A stretch of 64,000 nucleotides of DNA from Rhodoligotrophos appendicifer (GTDB lineage: Bacteria > Pseudomonadota > Alphaproteobacteria > Rhizobiales > Im1): the NCBI RefSeq assembly GCF_007474605.1, contig NZ_VHKL01000002.1:434001-498000 (forward strand). Reading direction: 5' to 3'. The stretch's first letter is position 1. Each line of letters opens with the position of its first letter. Under the pieces are notes generated by a model. The model searched no databases. It was not told the DNA's origin and saw only the letters and a list, made by a program, of their open reading frames with translations. The translations under genes were made by a program, and so were the position numbers. Below, one piece after another: positions 1 to 8,394 of this stretch.

Positions 1-1
1 G

Positions 2-280
2 AATACGGATTTTCGCAAATATGACGATACGCTGCGCATGGTGCTCGATGTCAGCGAGGCCCAAGCGAAGGCCATCGAAACGTTTCTCGAGGCAGAGTTC
101 CATGCCGGCCGGCTGATCTATGGACATCATCTCGACGACAGCGCGCTGATGACCTGCCTCGTGTTCAGCCTGGAGAATAACGACCATATTCATTTCGTCG
201 ACAGCGCCCATGGAGGGTTCTCGCTGGCCTCCTCGGCATTCAAGGCACGATCGGCCGATCCCGTCATCTTGTCGTCATAG
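2..280 (+). CDS. DUF3095 family protein, C-terminal part (cut by window start)
   Basis: The frame is open from base 2, so the gene begins outside the window; about 92 residues are visible. The pattern RKYDDTLRMVLDVSE, then GHHLDDSALMTC, then HIHFVDSAHGG matches the C-terminal end of DUF3095 proteins, which are cytoplasmic and sometimes annotated as adenylate-cyclase-like. No catalytic residue can be assigned from this fragment. The 226 bases after the stop hold no convincing gene. Family assignment rests on remembered motif order, so it is moderately sure; the reading frame itself is secure because it runs unbroken from the window edge. Confidence 0.7.
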   Translation, partial: NTDFRKYDDTLRMVLDVSEAQAKAIETFLEAEFHAGRLIYGHHLDDSALMTCLVFSLENNDHIHFVDSAHGGFSLASSAFKARSADPVILSS

Positions 281-506
281 GGTGGGGCTACTACATTAGC
301 TCATGAACCCAGGCGGCTCGCTTCCAAAGCAAGCTACCGGGTCATGAGCTCGAGCAGGTCGCTGAAGGGTGCGGATGTACCACCCCCGGGGCTGCTCGGG
401 TATTTCCTTTTCTGATTCCCCATCACTCCCGCTGTTGAGCGATCGCTGCGCCGAAAGGCCCGCTTCGAGCGTTGCCAATGGCAGCGGCGAGGGGCGAGCC
501 CGGCTC

Positions 507-1229
507 TCACATCTTCGGGTCGAATTCGAGCCCGTCGCCGATCTCTTCGAGGGTCAGAAGAGGCCGCTTCGGCACTGTCCGCCATGTGACCTTCTCCTTG
601 TCGTTCTCGATGCTGCCTATCGAGTGCTTCGCCTTGCCGGTGGAATAGTTGATGCTGATGGTGTCCGTCTCGCCGGTATTGCGCTGAATCTCGGTGCGGT
701 CATAGCCGATCATCTCGAAGCGATCGTTCTGATAACGGAACCTGTAGGTGGTGGTGGACATGCCCCAGCCGCCGGCGCTCATGAAGAAGTCTAGCGTGAT
801 GCGCAGAACGCCGCGCTCGATGCCCACGCCCTCCGGCACAGTCAAGGGATCGGAGACCACGGGGTCCTCCCGCCGCGGGATCAGGCTGTGGTTACTTACT
901 GCCAGAGCATAGGTCCCGGCTCCCGTGCCGAAGCCGATGACGAGGAGGCGCGGATTGGTATCGAGCGGATCCTCGCCGAGCCCGTCCGGATTGGGAAGGA
1001 TGTTCGCGGCCGCCCGGTCCCGGAGGATGACGACCAGATCCGCGATCCCGTCCCGGTTCAGGTCGCCTTGGCGCTGGAACTCGACCTGCCATCCGCGCGG
1101 GGCGAATCCCTCGGCGGAGGATGCCGTCCGGGGCGGGACGGGATCGGTCACGGAAGGGACCACCAACTCCTGAGCCGCTGCGGGAAGACTTGCAAACAGG
1201 AGGAGAAGACATAGCGTGCCGACGCGCAT
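507..1229 (-). CDS. Secreted protein of unknown function with FG-GAP-like segment
   Basis: A 240-residue protein with a Sec signal peptide: Arg at position 2, a Leu-rich core, and a likely cleavage after Ala-Ala-Ala before Gln. Just after the signal lies QGDLNRDGIADLVVIL, an Asp-rich calcium-loop pattern like FG-GAP/VCBS repeats. The rest is rich in beta-type sequence and ends charged. The chosen ATG has AAGGA about eight bases upstream; an ATG nine bases earlier would sit directly on that ribosome site, and the longer frame to 1301 lacks one. It stands alone between unrelated genes. Probably periplasmic or secreted; function not recognised. Confidence 0.72.
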   Translation of the reverse strand: MRVGTLCLLLLFASLPAAAQELVVPSVTDPVPPRTASSAEGFAPRGWQVEFQRQGDLNRDGIADLVVILRDRAAANILPNPDGLGEDPLDTNPRLLVIGFGTGAGTYALAVSNHSLIPRREDPVVSDPLTVPEGVGIERGVLRITLDFFMSAGGWGMSTTTYRFRYQNDRFEMIGYDRTEIQRNTGETDTISINYSTGKAKHSIGSIENDKEKVTWRTVPKRPLLTLEEIGDGLEFDPKM

Positions 1230-1578
1230 GAGGTTCATCCTTAACAAGAGATGAGACTGTTCGCCCGCTGGCGTAGGGTCCATCTTAACAAAGCAGAACA
1301 AGCGGGAACGGACCCTGTCCGAATCACCGACCTGCGGTAAATTCTCGTTCCGTTCCAGGCACCTGTAGCGCTTCCATGAAGCCGTATCTCAAGATGTAGC
1401 AGAGGGCGAGAGGACATCGCGATCATCCACGCGATATTCTCCCCACGCCGTTAACGACTCTGTCCTAAAACGGGACGAAGCACCGGCGTTACGCTGCTGG
1501 ACAATCGCCTCGGTGCCCTCTTACCGGAACAGAAGGACAACGTTAGAATGGTCCGATAACCATCTGAGGAAGCGCTTC
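1230..1578. other. Intergenic region, 349 bases, divergent promoters
   Basis: This gap separates the minus-strand secreted protein from the plus-strand glutathione transferase, so it must hold both promoters. Open frames here are short and lack ribosome sites. I see no tRNA, strong stem-loop or clear repeat, and could not define a convincing -35/-10 pair by eye. Confidence 0.5.
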
Positions 1579-2205
1579 ATGCATAAGATCTATACTCGCC
1601 GTGGATCGGGGGCTGCCGCCGTCGAGATGCTGCTCGACGAGTTCGGACTGTCCTATGAGCGCATCGAAGTGCCGCGCGGTCAGGAGAACGTGCCGGCGGA
1701 GATGCGACGCATCAATCCGCGGGGCGAAGTCCCCGTTCTGGTGCTGCCCGACGGCACGGTGATGACGGAATCGGCTGCCATGTGCATCTATCTGGCCGAT
1801 CTTCACCCGGAGGCCGGGCTTGCGCCGGCCATAACCACACCGGAGCGCGCCACCTATCTTCGGTGGATGACCTATCTTGCCGTCAACGTCTACGGGACGT
1901 TCATGCATGTCTATCATGCGGATAAATATCATGACGACCCGGCGACCCATGCCGGGATCCGCGCCAAGGCCATCGAGCGACTTGCGGAGGATTGGGCCAC
2001 CCTAGAGGCTGCTCTCGATCCCGGCCCCTATCTGCTCGGCTCCCGGATCAGCGCGGCCGACATCTATCTCACCATGTTCCCCTATTGGGATCGCGATCGC
2101 GCCGGCCTGTTCCAGCGCGCGCCACGGCTCGCCAAGCTGTGTCAGCTCGTCTTGGATCGGCCGGCCGTCGCCTCTGCCTGGGCATATCACGCCGCCGACA
2201 TGTGA
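1579..2205 (+). CDS. Glutathione S-transferase family protein
   Basis: A 208-residue cytosolic GST-fold protein. The N-terminal thioredoxin-like domain (about residues 1-80) shows the family landmarks: a glutathione-contacting NPRGEVPVL with cis-Pro and the following ESAAMCIYLAD. The helical C-terminal domain contains GPYLLGSRISAADIYL, the N-capping box and hydrophobic staple found in GSTs. Such enzymes conjugate glutathione to electrophiles or act as thiol reductases; the substrate is not predictable. The start was chosen at ATG 1579, with AGGA nine bases upstream, rather than the longer frame from 1513. It precedes ada in the same direction, but a 106-base gap suggests separate transcription. 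Confidence 0.88.
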   Translation: MHKIYTRRGSGAAAVEMLLDEFGLSYERIEVPRGQENVPAEMRRINPRGEVPVLVLPDGTVMTESAAMCIYLADLHPEAGLAPAITTPERATYLRWMTYLAVNVYGTFMHVYHADKYHDDPATHAGIRAKAIERLAEDWATLEAALDPGPYLLGSRISAADIYLTMFPYWDRDRAGLFQRAPRLAKLCQLVLDRPAVASAWAYHAADM

Positions 2206-2243
2206 CGTGTTGCCTGCGCATCGGAAATTCCACCGCAAGGGCC

Positions 2244-2258
2244 GGAGTGCGGCACTCC
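2244..2258. repeat. Perfect inverted repeat before ada
   Basis: Two 7-base arms, GGAGTGC and GCACTCC, flank one central base. It lies 39 bases after the GST stop and 53 bases before the ada start, so it could be a weak GST terminator (no T-run follows) or an operator. Confidence 0.4.
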
Positions 2259-2263
2259 AGAGG

Positions 2264-2275
2264 AGCGCTTAAATT
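2264..2275 (-). promoter_or_regulatory. Possible Ada box in reverse orientation
   Basis: The minus strand reads AATTTAAGCGCT, which matches 10 of 12 positions of the E. coli Ada-box core AATTAAAGCGCA. It lies 36-48 bases upstream of the ada start, a position suited to autoregulation by methylated Ada. The inverted orientation and single occurrence keep this tentative. Confidence 0.35.
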
Positions 2276-2311
2276 GGGGTCAGATCGATAATGGATCGAA
2301 GGAAGACCCCA

Positions 2312-3385
2312 ATGCTCACTCCTCATACCGTCGCATCCGCCGAGCAGGATCCGCGCTGGCCGGCGGTGGCGGCGCGCGATGCATCCGCCGATGGCCGCTT
2401 CGTCTATACGGTCAAGACGACGGGCATCTATTGCCGCCCGTCCTGCCCGTCGCGATTGGCGAAACCCGAACATGTCGGTTTTGCGGAGAGCGCGGCTGCG
2501 GCGGAGGCCCTGGGGTACCGAGCGTGCAAGCGGTGCCGACCGGACCAGGCAGCGGGTCCCGCCCTGCATCGTGCAGAGCTGGTTGCCGAGGCCTGTCGGC
2601 GGATCGAGGCGGCAGACACGCTGCCGAGCCTTGCCGTCCTGGCCGCCGAGTCCGGCCTCAGCCCCTATCACTTCCATCGCCTGTTCAAAGCCGTGACCGG
2701 GGTGACGCCCAGGGCCTATGGCCAGGCGCGCCGCGGAGAGCGGGTGCGCAATGCGCTCACCCAGCCCGAAACCAGCGTCACCGCCGCCATCTATGATGCG
2801 GGTTTCGGTTCCAACGGACGCTTCTATGCGGCCGCCGATGGCCTTCTCGGCATGACGCCCACCGCCTATCGGGACGGGGGCGCCAATATCTGCATCCGCT
2901 TCGCCATCGGGGAATGCTCGCTCGGCCACGTCCTCGTGGCGGCAAGCGAGCGCGGGATCTGCGCCATTCTGCTGGGGGATGATCCGGAGGCGCTGGCGCG
3001 GGAGCTGCAGGACCGCTTTCCCAAGGCCGAGCTCACCGGCGGTGATCGTGCATTCGACACCATGGTCGCCCAGGTGGTGGGCTTCGTCGACGCCCCCGGC
3101 CTCGGCCTCGATCTGCCTCTCGACATTCGCGGTACCGCATTCCAGCAACGGGTGTGGGAGGCGTTGCGCGAGATCCCCCCGGGAGAGACCGCGAGCTATC
3201 GCGACATCGCCGAGCGCATCGGTGCGCCCAAGGCGGTGCGGGCCGTGGCCGGGGCCTGCGCTGCGAACGCGATCGCCGTCGCCATTCCCTGTCACCGGGT
3301 GGTGCGGACGGATGGTGCGTTGTCCGGATATCGCTGGGGCGTAGAGCGCAAGCGGGCCCTGCTCGACAAGGAGAGCTCGGCATGA
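2312..3385 (+). CDS. ada: Bifunctional Ada: DNA methylphosphotriester/O6-methylguanine methyltransferase and regulator
   Basis: A 357-residue cytoplasmic repair protein with all Ada parts in order. Residues 1-80 form the zinc domain with Cys41, Cys45, Cys72 and Cys75; Cys41 would accept methyl from phosphotriesters. An AraC-type helix-turn-helix follows (about 85-185, with YHFHRLFKAVTGVTP). The O6-methylguanine methyltransferase domain ends the protein and has the acceptor Cys327 in IPCHRV plus the GYRWG loop. Methylated Ada normally activates its own promoter. The start at 2312 has GAAGGAAG seven bases upstream; an ATG at 2291 lacks a ribosome site. Its stop overlaps the next start (ATGA), so the two are translationally coupled. 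Confidence 0.96.
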   Translation: MLTPHTVASAEQDPRWPAVAARDASADGRFVYTVKTTGIYCRPSCPSRLAKPEHVGFAESAAAAEALGYRACKRCRPDQAAGPALHRAELVAEACRRIEAADTLPSLAVLAAESGLSPYHFHRLFKAVTGVTPRAYGQARRGERVRNALTQPETSVTAAIYDAGFGSNGRFYAAADGLLGMTPTAYRDGGANICIRFAIGECSLGHVLVAASERGICAILLGDDPEALARELQDRFPKAELTGGDRAFDTMVAQVVGFVDAPGLGLDLPLDIRGTAFQQRVWEALREIPPGETASYRDIAERIGAPKAVRAVAGACAANAIAVAIPCHRVVRTDGALSGYRWGVERKRALLDKESSA

Positions 3386-4104
3386 GAGCCTTGGCAGACA
3401 AGATCGCCCCCGACACCGCGCCCAGCCTCGACTGGGATGCCGCACGGTCGCTCGACGCCAGCGGCTTTGCCGTGATCGAGGGATTGCTCAGCTCGAGCGA
3501 ATGCCGGGAGATCGCCGCTCTCTATCCCCGCGATGATCTGTTTCGCAGCCATGTGATCATGGCACGGCACGGTTTCGGACGCGGCGAGTACAAATATTTC
3601 GCCTATCCCCTGCCGGCGCCGCTGAGCCCACTGCGGCGCTCGCTCTATGCGCAGCTCGCGCCCATTGCCAATCGGTGGAACGAGGCCATGGGTATCGAGA
3701 CCCGGTATCCGGCTGACCATGAGGCTTTTCTCACCCGCTGCCACGAGGCCGGGCAGACGCGCCCGACGCCGCTGCTCCTGCAGTATGGGCCGGGAGACTA
3801 TAATTGCCTGCATCAGGATCTCTATGGAGAACTCGCCTTTCCCCTGCAGGTCGCGATCCTGCTGTCGAGACCAGGCGAGGATTTCACTGGTGGCGAGTTC
3901 GTGCTCACCGAGCAGCGGCCGCGGATGCAGTCGCGCGCTGCGGTGGTGCCGCTCGCACAAGGCGATGCCGTCATCTTCGCCGTCCATCACCGGCCGGTCC
4001 AGGGCACCCGCGGCACCTATCGCGTCACTCTCCGCCACGGGGTCAGCGCCCTGAGAACCGGCCGCCGCCACACGCTGGGCCTGATCTTCCATGACGCGCG
4101 GTGA
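3382..4104 (+). CDS. 2OG-Fe(II) oxygenase coupled to ada
   Basis: A 240-residue member of the prolyl-4-hydroxylase/AlkB-like oxygenase superfamily. The iron ligands are visible as HQD (HxD) about residue 152 and a distal His in LRHGVS about residue 224, preceded by Thr-Tyr-Arg typical of the 2-oxoglutarate-binding strand. It is not a plain AlkB: the central strand sequence resembles the P4H-type group. The ATG overlaps the ada stop by four bases, so it should be made with Ada during alkylation stress. Repair of alkylated bases or of a modified protein is inferred from context only; the substrate is unknown. Confidence 0.88.
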   Translation: MRALADKIAPDTAPSLDWDAARSLDASGFAVIEGLLSSSECREIAALYPRDDLFRSHVIMARHGFGRGEYKYFAYPLPAPLSPLRRSLYAQLAPIANRWNEAMGIETRYPADHEAFLTRCHEAGQTRPTPLLLQYGPGDYNCLHQDLYGELAFPLQVAILLSRPGEDFTGGEFVLTEQRPRMQSRAAVVPLAQGDAVIFAVHHRPVQGTRGTYRVTLRHGVSALRTGRRHTLGLIFHDAR

Positions 4105-4113
4105 GATCATCAA

Positions 4114-4133
4114 TTGTTCGTTATAACGAACAA
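4114..4133. promoter_or_regulatory. Perfect 20-bp palindromic operator upstream of ABC operon
   Basis: TTGTTCGTTATAACGAACAA reads identically on both strands over all 20 bases. It starts ten bases after the oxygenase stop and ends four bases before a good -35 element, a position where a dimeric regulator could activate or block the transporter promoter. No T-run follows, which argues against a terminator. The cognate regulator is not adjacent. Confidence 0.7.
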
Positions 4134-4137
4134 GACG

Positions 4138-4166
4138 TTGACATTTCCGTTAGTTGGCCGCTATTT
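4138..4166 (+). promoter_or_regulatory. Sigma-70-like promoter of the ABC transporter operon
   Basis: TTGACA at 4138-4143 is followed after exactly 17 bases by CTATTT at 4161-4166. It lies just downstream of the 20-bp palindrome and about 185 bases upstream of the first reading frame, leaving a long leader in which no convincing structure or gene was recognised. Confidence 0.5.
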
Positions 4167-4349
4167 CGCACGGGGCCGCTTGTGGGGCGTGATCGGCTTT
4201 GCCACAGTGGCCCGTAAGAAATATCCAAAAAAATTCGCGGGCGAGACGCAGGGCGGAAAACGGGGCGGCGAAACGATGACGAAATTCCTGATGCCCTTGC
4301 GTGTGAAAGTCCTCCTCGCCGTCGCCCCGCGCTGAGGACAGGGCTCACC

Positions 4350-5194
4350 TTGTCCATCTCGACCCCTCACTCATTGCGCGCAGATCCGCCCTCTGAGAGC
4401 CATGGCTCTCAGAGCGAGCCCGTCGACATCCAGGGCTCGGCTTTTCCGTCAAGAACCGCCAGGGGCAGCAGACGGACATTCTCGACGGCGTCGACCTCGT
4501 TGTTCGCGACCGCGAATTCCTGTCGATCGTGGGTCCCAGCGGATGCGGAAAGAGCACGCTGCTCAACTTCATCGCCGGATTGCTCCCCGTCCAGAGCGGC
4601 CGGGTCACGGTGATGGGCCAGCCCCCGGGCCGCGGCCAGTCGGTCGGCTACATGTTCCAGCAGCATGGCCTGTTGCCGTGGCGCTCTGTCGTTCGGAATG
4701 TCGAACTAGGGCTTGAGATCGCCGGCGTTTCCCAGGCGGAGCGCCGGGAGCGGGCGAGGGTCATCCTCAGCGAGTTGGGGCTGGGCGGTTTCGAGGATCA
4801 TTACCCCAGCGACCTCTCCGGTGGCATGCGGCAGCGCGCGGCGCTCGCGCGCACACTGATCGCTGAGCCGAAGTTGATCCTCATGGACGAGCCTTTCGGC
4901 GCCCTCGATGCGCAGACCAAGATCTTCATCCAGGAAATGTTCATCACCTATTGGGAGAAGCACCGGACGACGGTGCTGTTCGTCACCCATGATCTGGCAG
5001 AGGCCGTCGCCCTGTCGGACCGGGTGGTGGTGATGAGCGCGCGGCCCGGTCACATTCTGTCGGCCTATGACGTCGACATTCCGCGGCCACGCGACATCGT
5101 GCATCTGCGCACTCTGGAGCGGTTCAATGCGCTGAACGAGGCGATCTGGAGCGATCTGCGCGCCGAGGCCCTGCTCGCCATGCGGGGGAGGTAA
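4350..5194 (+). pseudogene. SsuB/TauB-type ABC transporter ATPase with apparent one-base deletion
   Basis: From 4529 the frame encodes a complete nucleotide-binding domain: Walker A GPSGCGKST, Q-loop FQQHGLLPWRS, signature LSGGMRQR, Walker B LILMDEPFGALD and the switch His. The N-terminal strand is missing from that frame, which has no ATG, GTG or TTG between the stop at 4394 and GTG 4529. It is found one frame away: a TTG start at 4350 leads to EPVDIQG at 4413-4436, then homology continues in the other frame as LGFSVKN. One extra C near 4436 would join them. Either the gene is broken, the base was lost in sequencing, or translation shifts frame. Permease and binding protein follow intact. 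Confidence 0.7.
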
Positions 5195-5197
5195 CCC

Positions 5198-5962
5198 ATG
5201 GAGTCCGGCTCCAAGCTGCTGGTGGCCCAGGTTGCGATCCTCGTCGGTGTTCTGGGATTCTGGGAGATCCTGGCGGATGCCGGCATCATCGACGTCGTCT
5301 GGCTCTCCAGTCCCACCCTCATCGCCGCCGCGTTCTGGAAATCGGTCCTCGCCAACGAGATCACCTACCACGCCTATGTGACGATGCAGGAAGCCATGGC
5401 AGGGCTCGCCGTCGGCGCTGTGGTCGGCATCGGACTCGGGCTGCTACTCGGGGTCAGCCGCTTCGTCGGGGCGGCCCTCGAGCCCTTTATCATCGCGCTC
5501 AACAGCTTGCCGCGCGTGGCCCTGGCGCCGCTGATCATCATGTTTGTCGGCATCGGCTTTGCCTCGAAATTCCTGCTCGCCTTCTCCCTGGTCGTGGTCC
5601 CGATGATGATCAACACCTATGAAGGCATCAAGTCGGTCGAGCCGGTGCTCCTGAACGTCATGAAGGTCTTTCGCGCCAATCGCCTGCAGGTGTTCACCAA
5701 GGTGCTGCTGCCCAACTGCGTGCCCTGGATCTTTTCGGGCCTGCGCGTTTCGATCTCGTTTGCGGTGATCGGCGCGATCGTGGGCGAGCTGATCTCCTCG
5801 CGCGCCGGCATCGGATTCATGATCGACACGGCGGCGGGCAATTTCGACGCGACCGGCATGCTCATGCCGCTGTTCGTGCTCATGATTCTCACCTTCGCGC
5901 TCGACCGGCTGGTCCTCAGGATCTCTCGCTCGCTGCTGCGCTGGCGGGAAGGGGCGCATTGA
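5198..5962 (+). CDS. ABC transporter permease, SsuC/TauC family
   Basis: A 254-residue inner-membrane permease with about six hydrophobic segments and the BPD_transp_1 domain. The cytoplasmic coupling (EAA-like) loop is recognisable around FRANRLQVFTKVLLPNCVPWIFSGL. The family imports sulfonates, nitrate, taurine or thiamine-precursor-like solutes together with an ATPase and an NMT1-type binding protein. GGAGG lies just before the ATG, and only three bases separate it from the ATPase stop, so it belongs to that operon. If the ATPase is truly broken, this permease would need another ATPase to work. Confidence 0.92.
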   Translation: MESGSKLLVAQVAILVGVLGFWEILADAGIIDVVWLSSPTLIAAAFWKSVLANEITYHAYVTMQEAMAGLAVGAVVGIGLGLLLGVSRFVGAALEPFIIALNSLPRVALAPLIIMFVGIGFASKFLLAFSLVVVPMMINTYEGIKSVEPVLLNVMKVFRANRLQVFTKVLLPNCVPWIFSGLRVSISFAVIGAIVGELISSRAGIGFMIDTAAGNFDATGMLMPLFVLMILTFALDRLVLRISRSLLRWREGAH

Positions 5963-6002
5963 TGTCACCGAAAATACCAACAAAATTCAGGAGGATACAG
6001 TC

Positions 6003-7028
6003 ATGACGCGGCACGGTTTTGGGCGGTTGCTCGCCCTTACACTGATGGCAGGGTCGCTGGCCCTGGGCAGCATCCAGGCCATGGCGAACGAGGCCATCCA
6101 TATCGGCGTCTCGAACAGGTCGCTGTTCGGCCTGCCGGTGCTGGTCGCCCAGCAGAAGGGCTTCTTCAAGGAGGAGGGGGTCGAGGTCACCATCGACTAT
6201 TTCGGTGGCGGTACGCCGGCCACAGCCGCCCTCATCGGCGGCTCCGTGCAGTTCATCGATGCGGCCTTCGAGAATAACGTCAAGACCGTCAAGCGTGGGC
6301 AGCCGATCGTCACCGTGATGAATATCCAGACCGACTTCGCCGGCGCCATCATCGTGCGCAAGGACATCGCCGACAAGTTCGGTGGCAAGCCCACGCTCGA
6401 GAACCTCAAAGGCCTCAGGCTTGGTACCCTTGCCCGCGGCGGCTTTGCGGATGTGTCCGCCCGCTACGTTCTGCACAAGGCGGGGCTCGAGCCCGATGTC
6501 GACGTGCAACTGGTCCCGATCAAGGGCTCCGACCGCCAGCTGACCGCAGGGGAGGCCGGCGAGATCGAGGCCGCCTTCGTGATGGAGCCTTATGGTGCCA
6601 TTGGCGTGGAAGGCCAGGATAAATGGGCCTATGTGATCAACATCACCGCCGGCGAGGGGCCCGACGTGTTCCAGGGCCTCGGCTACATCACCCTGCAGAC
6701 CACGCGCGACTATGTGAAGGAGCACCGGCCGACGGTCGAGAAGGTGGTGCGGGCGCTGGTCAAGGCGCAGAGCTACATCAACGATCCGAAGAACATCGAC
6801 GAACTCTCCAGCATTGCCGATAAGGAATATGGTGGGGCAGGCGTCGACATCATGAAAGTCTCGATCGAACGGCAGGTGCACGCCTTCCAGCCGGCCATGA
6901 ATCCAAAGATGGTCGACAAGACGGTCGAGCTCCTGGTCAGCAGCAAGTCCATCGAGGCGCCCGCGCCCTCTTACGAGGAGGTGGTCGATACCTCGTTTGC
7001 CCCGTTGTGGGAGCAGTTCAAGAAATAG
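6003..7028 (+). CDS. ABC transporter substrate-binding protein, NMT1/SsuA-like
   Basis: A 341-residue periplasmic protein with a signal peptide (TRHGFGRLLALTL, cleavage after MAN or near Ala28) and the NMT1/SsuA pattern: VLVAQQKGFFKEEGVEVTIDYFGGG, then a glycine-rich ligand segment near GGGTPATAALIGGSVQF. It supplies solute to the preceding permease, 40 bases upstream; AGGAGG precedes the ATG. The ligand cannot be read from sequence; aromatic, pyrimidine-like or sulfonate compounds are all possible. Its 3' end overlaps the convergent MFS gene by 11 bases, leaving no room for a separate terminator. Confidence 0.92.
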   Translation: MTRHGFGRLLALTLMAGSLALGSIQAMANEAIHIGVSNRSLFGLPVLVAQQKGFFKEEGVEVTIDYFGGGTPATAALIGGSVQFIDAAFENNVKTVKRGQPIVTVMNIQTDFAGAIIVRKDIADKFGGKPTLENLKGLRLGTLARGGFADVSARYVLHKAGLEPDVDVQLVPIKGSDRQLTAGEAGEIEAAFVMEPYGAIGVEGQDKWAYVINITAGEGPDVFQGLGYITLQTTRDYVKEHRPTVEKVVRALVKAQSYINDPKNIDELSSIADKEYGGAGVDIMKVSIERQVHAFQPAMNPKMVDKTVELLVSSKSIEAPAPSYEEVVDTSFAPLWEQFKK

Positions 7029-8274
7029 GCACGGACATGGGGCCGGGGCCCTCGACCTTGGGCTTCCGGCTCTCTGCCGTCTCGGGCATGGCGAAGAGGA
7101 ACAGGATCAATCCCGCGGCGGCAATCGCCGAGAGGAAGAAGAATGCCGCGCTGTAGCCTGCCGCCACCACGATCACGCCGGCGATGCCGTTGCTGAGGCT
7201 TGCGCCGATGCCCTGGGCCGTCGCTACCGCGCCTTGGCTGACATTGAAACGGCCGGTGCCGCGGGTGAGGTCGGCCACCACGAGGGGGAAGAGGGCGCCG
7301 AAGATCCCGGCGCCCACCCCGTCCAGAAGCTGTACGCCCACCAACCAGTAGGGGTCGTCGGACAGGGGGTAGAGAGCGCCGCGCAGGGCGAGCACCGCAA
7401 GTGCCGTGGCGAAGATCGGCTTGCGGCCCCAGACATCGGCGCGGGCGCCCACCAGGAGCGCCACCGGCACCATCACCAGCTGCGCAGCAACGATACAGAC
7501 GGACATCAAGGTGGTGCCGAGTGCCGCATTCGCGAGTGCCAGCTTCTGGCCCACCAGCGGCAGCATTGCCGCATTGGCAAAATGAAAGATCGTCGTGCAG
7601 GCGGCGAAGATCAGCAAGGGCCGGGAGGCCAGCAAAGCCCGGAACCCCGAAACTTGTTCCGCATGATCCTCGCCGGGCGCGTCGGCGAGGCCCCGAGCCA
7701 GTTCATGATCGATGGCGTCCGCCGGGATCGAGAGCGTCGAGAGAATGCTGGCGATCGCCATGGCCGCCATCAGCCAGAAGACGACGATCGGGCCGAAACT
7801 GTATGCGAGCGCACCGGCGATCAAGGCCGCTGCCGCATTGCCCCCATGGTTGAAGGCCTCGTTGCGGCCGAGGCGTTTGGCGAAGGCGCGAGGCCCGACG
7901 ATGCCCAGGGTAATTGCTGCGATCGCGGGGGCGAATACGGAAGCGGCCACGCCCTGGATCGTCTGCAGGGCCGCGACCCACCAGAAGCTTGTGAGCAGGG
8001 GCATCAGAAGGGCGCTGCCGGTCACCAGGACCGCTGCGGCGACGATGACCGCCCGCTTGGCCCGGGTCGAATCGATCAGCAGGCCGGCCGGGGTCTGGGC
8101 GATGATCCCGGCAATGGCGCCCACGGAAATGACGATGCCGATGGAGGCGGCGTTCCAGTCCTGCTTGGCGAGAAGGAAGATCGCGAGATAGGGGCCCAAA
8201 CCATCGCGGACGTCGGCGAGGAAAAAATTCACCGCGTCCAGCGCCGGGCGGGTGTTGCGAGCACTATTGGCCAT
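7018..8274 (-). CDS. MFS transporter
   Basis: A 418-residue inner-membrane carrier with about twelve hydrophobic segments. MFS landmarks include the loop-2/3 motif-A remnant GLLIDSTRAKR and its second-half counterpart GARADVWGRKPIF. The antisense frame runs on to 9534, but the biological start is ATG 8274, with AAGGA six bases upstream and a first membrane segment soon after. It converges on, and overlaps by 11 bases, the binding protein gene. The weak motif A and the absence of an adjacent regulator leave the substrate open; drug or sugar efflux is a guess. Confidence 0.9.
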   Translation of the reverse strand: MANSARNTRPALDAVNFFLADVRDGLGPYLAIFLLAKQDWNAASIGIVISVGAIAGIIAQTPAGLLIDSTRAKRAVIVAAAVLVTGSALLMPLLTSFWWVAALQTIQGVAASVFAPAIAAITLGIVGPRAFAKRLGRNEAFNHGGNAAAALIAGALAYSFGPIVVFWLMAAMAIASILSTLSIPADAIDHELARGLADAPGEDHAEQVSGFRALLASRPLLIFAACTTIFHFANAAMLPLVGQKLALANAALGTTLMSVCIVAAQLVMVPVALLVGARADVWGRKPIFATALAVLALRGALYPLSDDPYWLVGVQLLDGVGAGIFGALFPLVVADLTRGTGRFNVSQGAVATAQGIGASLSNGIAGVIVVAAGYSAAFFFLSAIAAAGLILFLFAMPETAESRKPKVEGPGPMSVPIS

Positions 8275-8394
8275 GAAAGATCCTTGAGCCCGCCATCGCG
8301 GTGACGCAAGAACGCCGCTGGAGGCATTCGGTGCCATTGACCCGGCAACGATCGGCTCGCCTTGCCGTTCTTGCAGCGATTGCGGAGAAGACCC

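Noticed and set aside
4114-4335. 73-codon plus-strand frame before the ABC operon
   Set aside because: It begins inside the 20-bp palindrome and overlaps the promoter; no ribosome site and no family signal.
4529-5194. Treating GTG 4529 as the true start of the ABC ATPase
   Set aside because: It would begin inside the Walker A region and lose the first strand and the A-loop; homologous sequence is present upstream in another frame.
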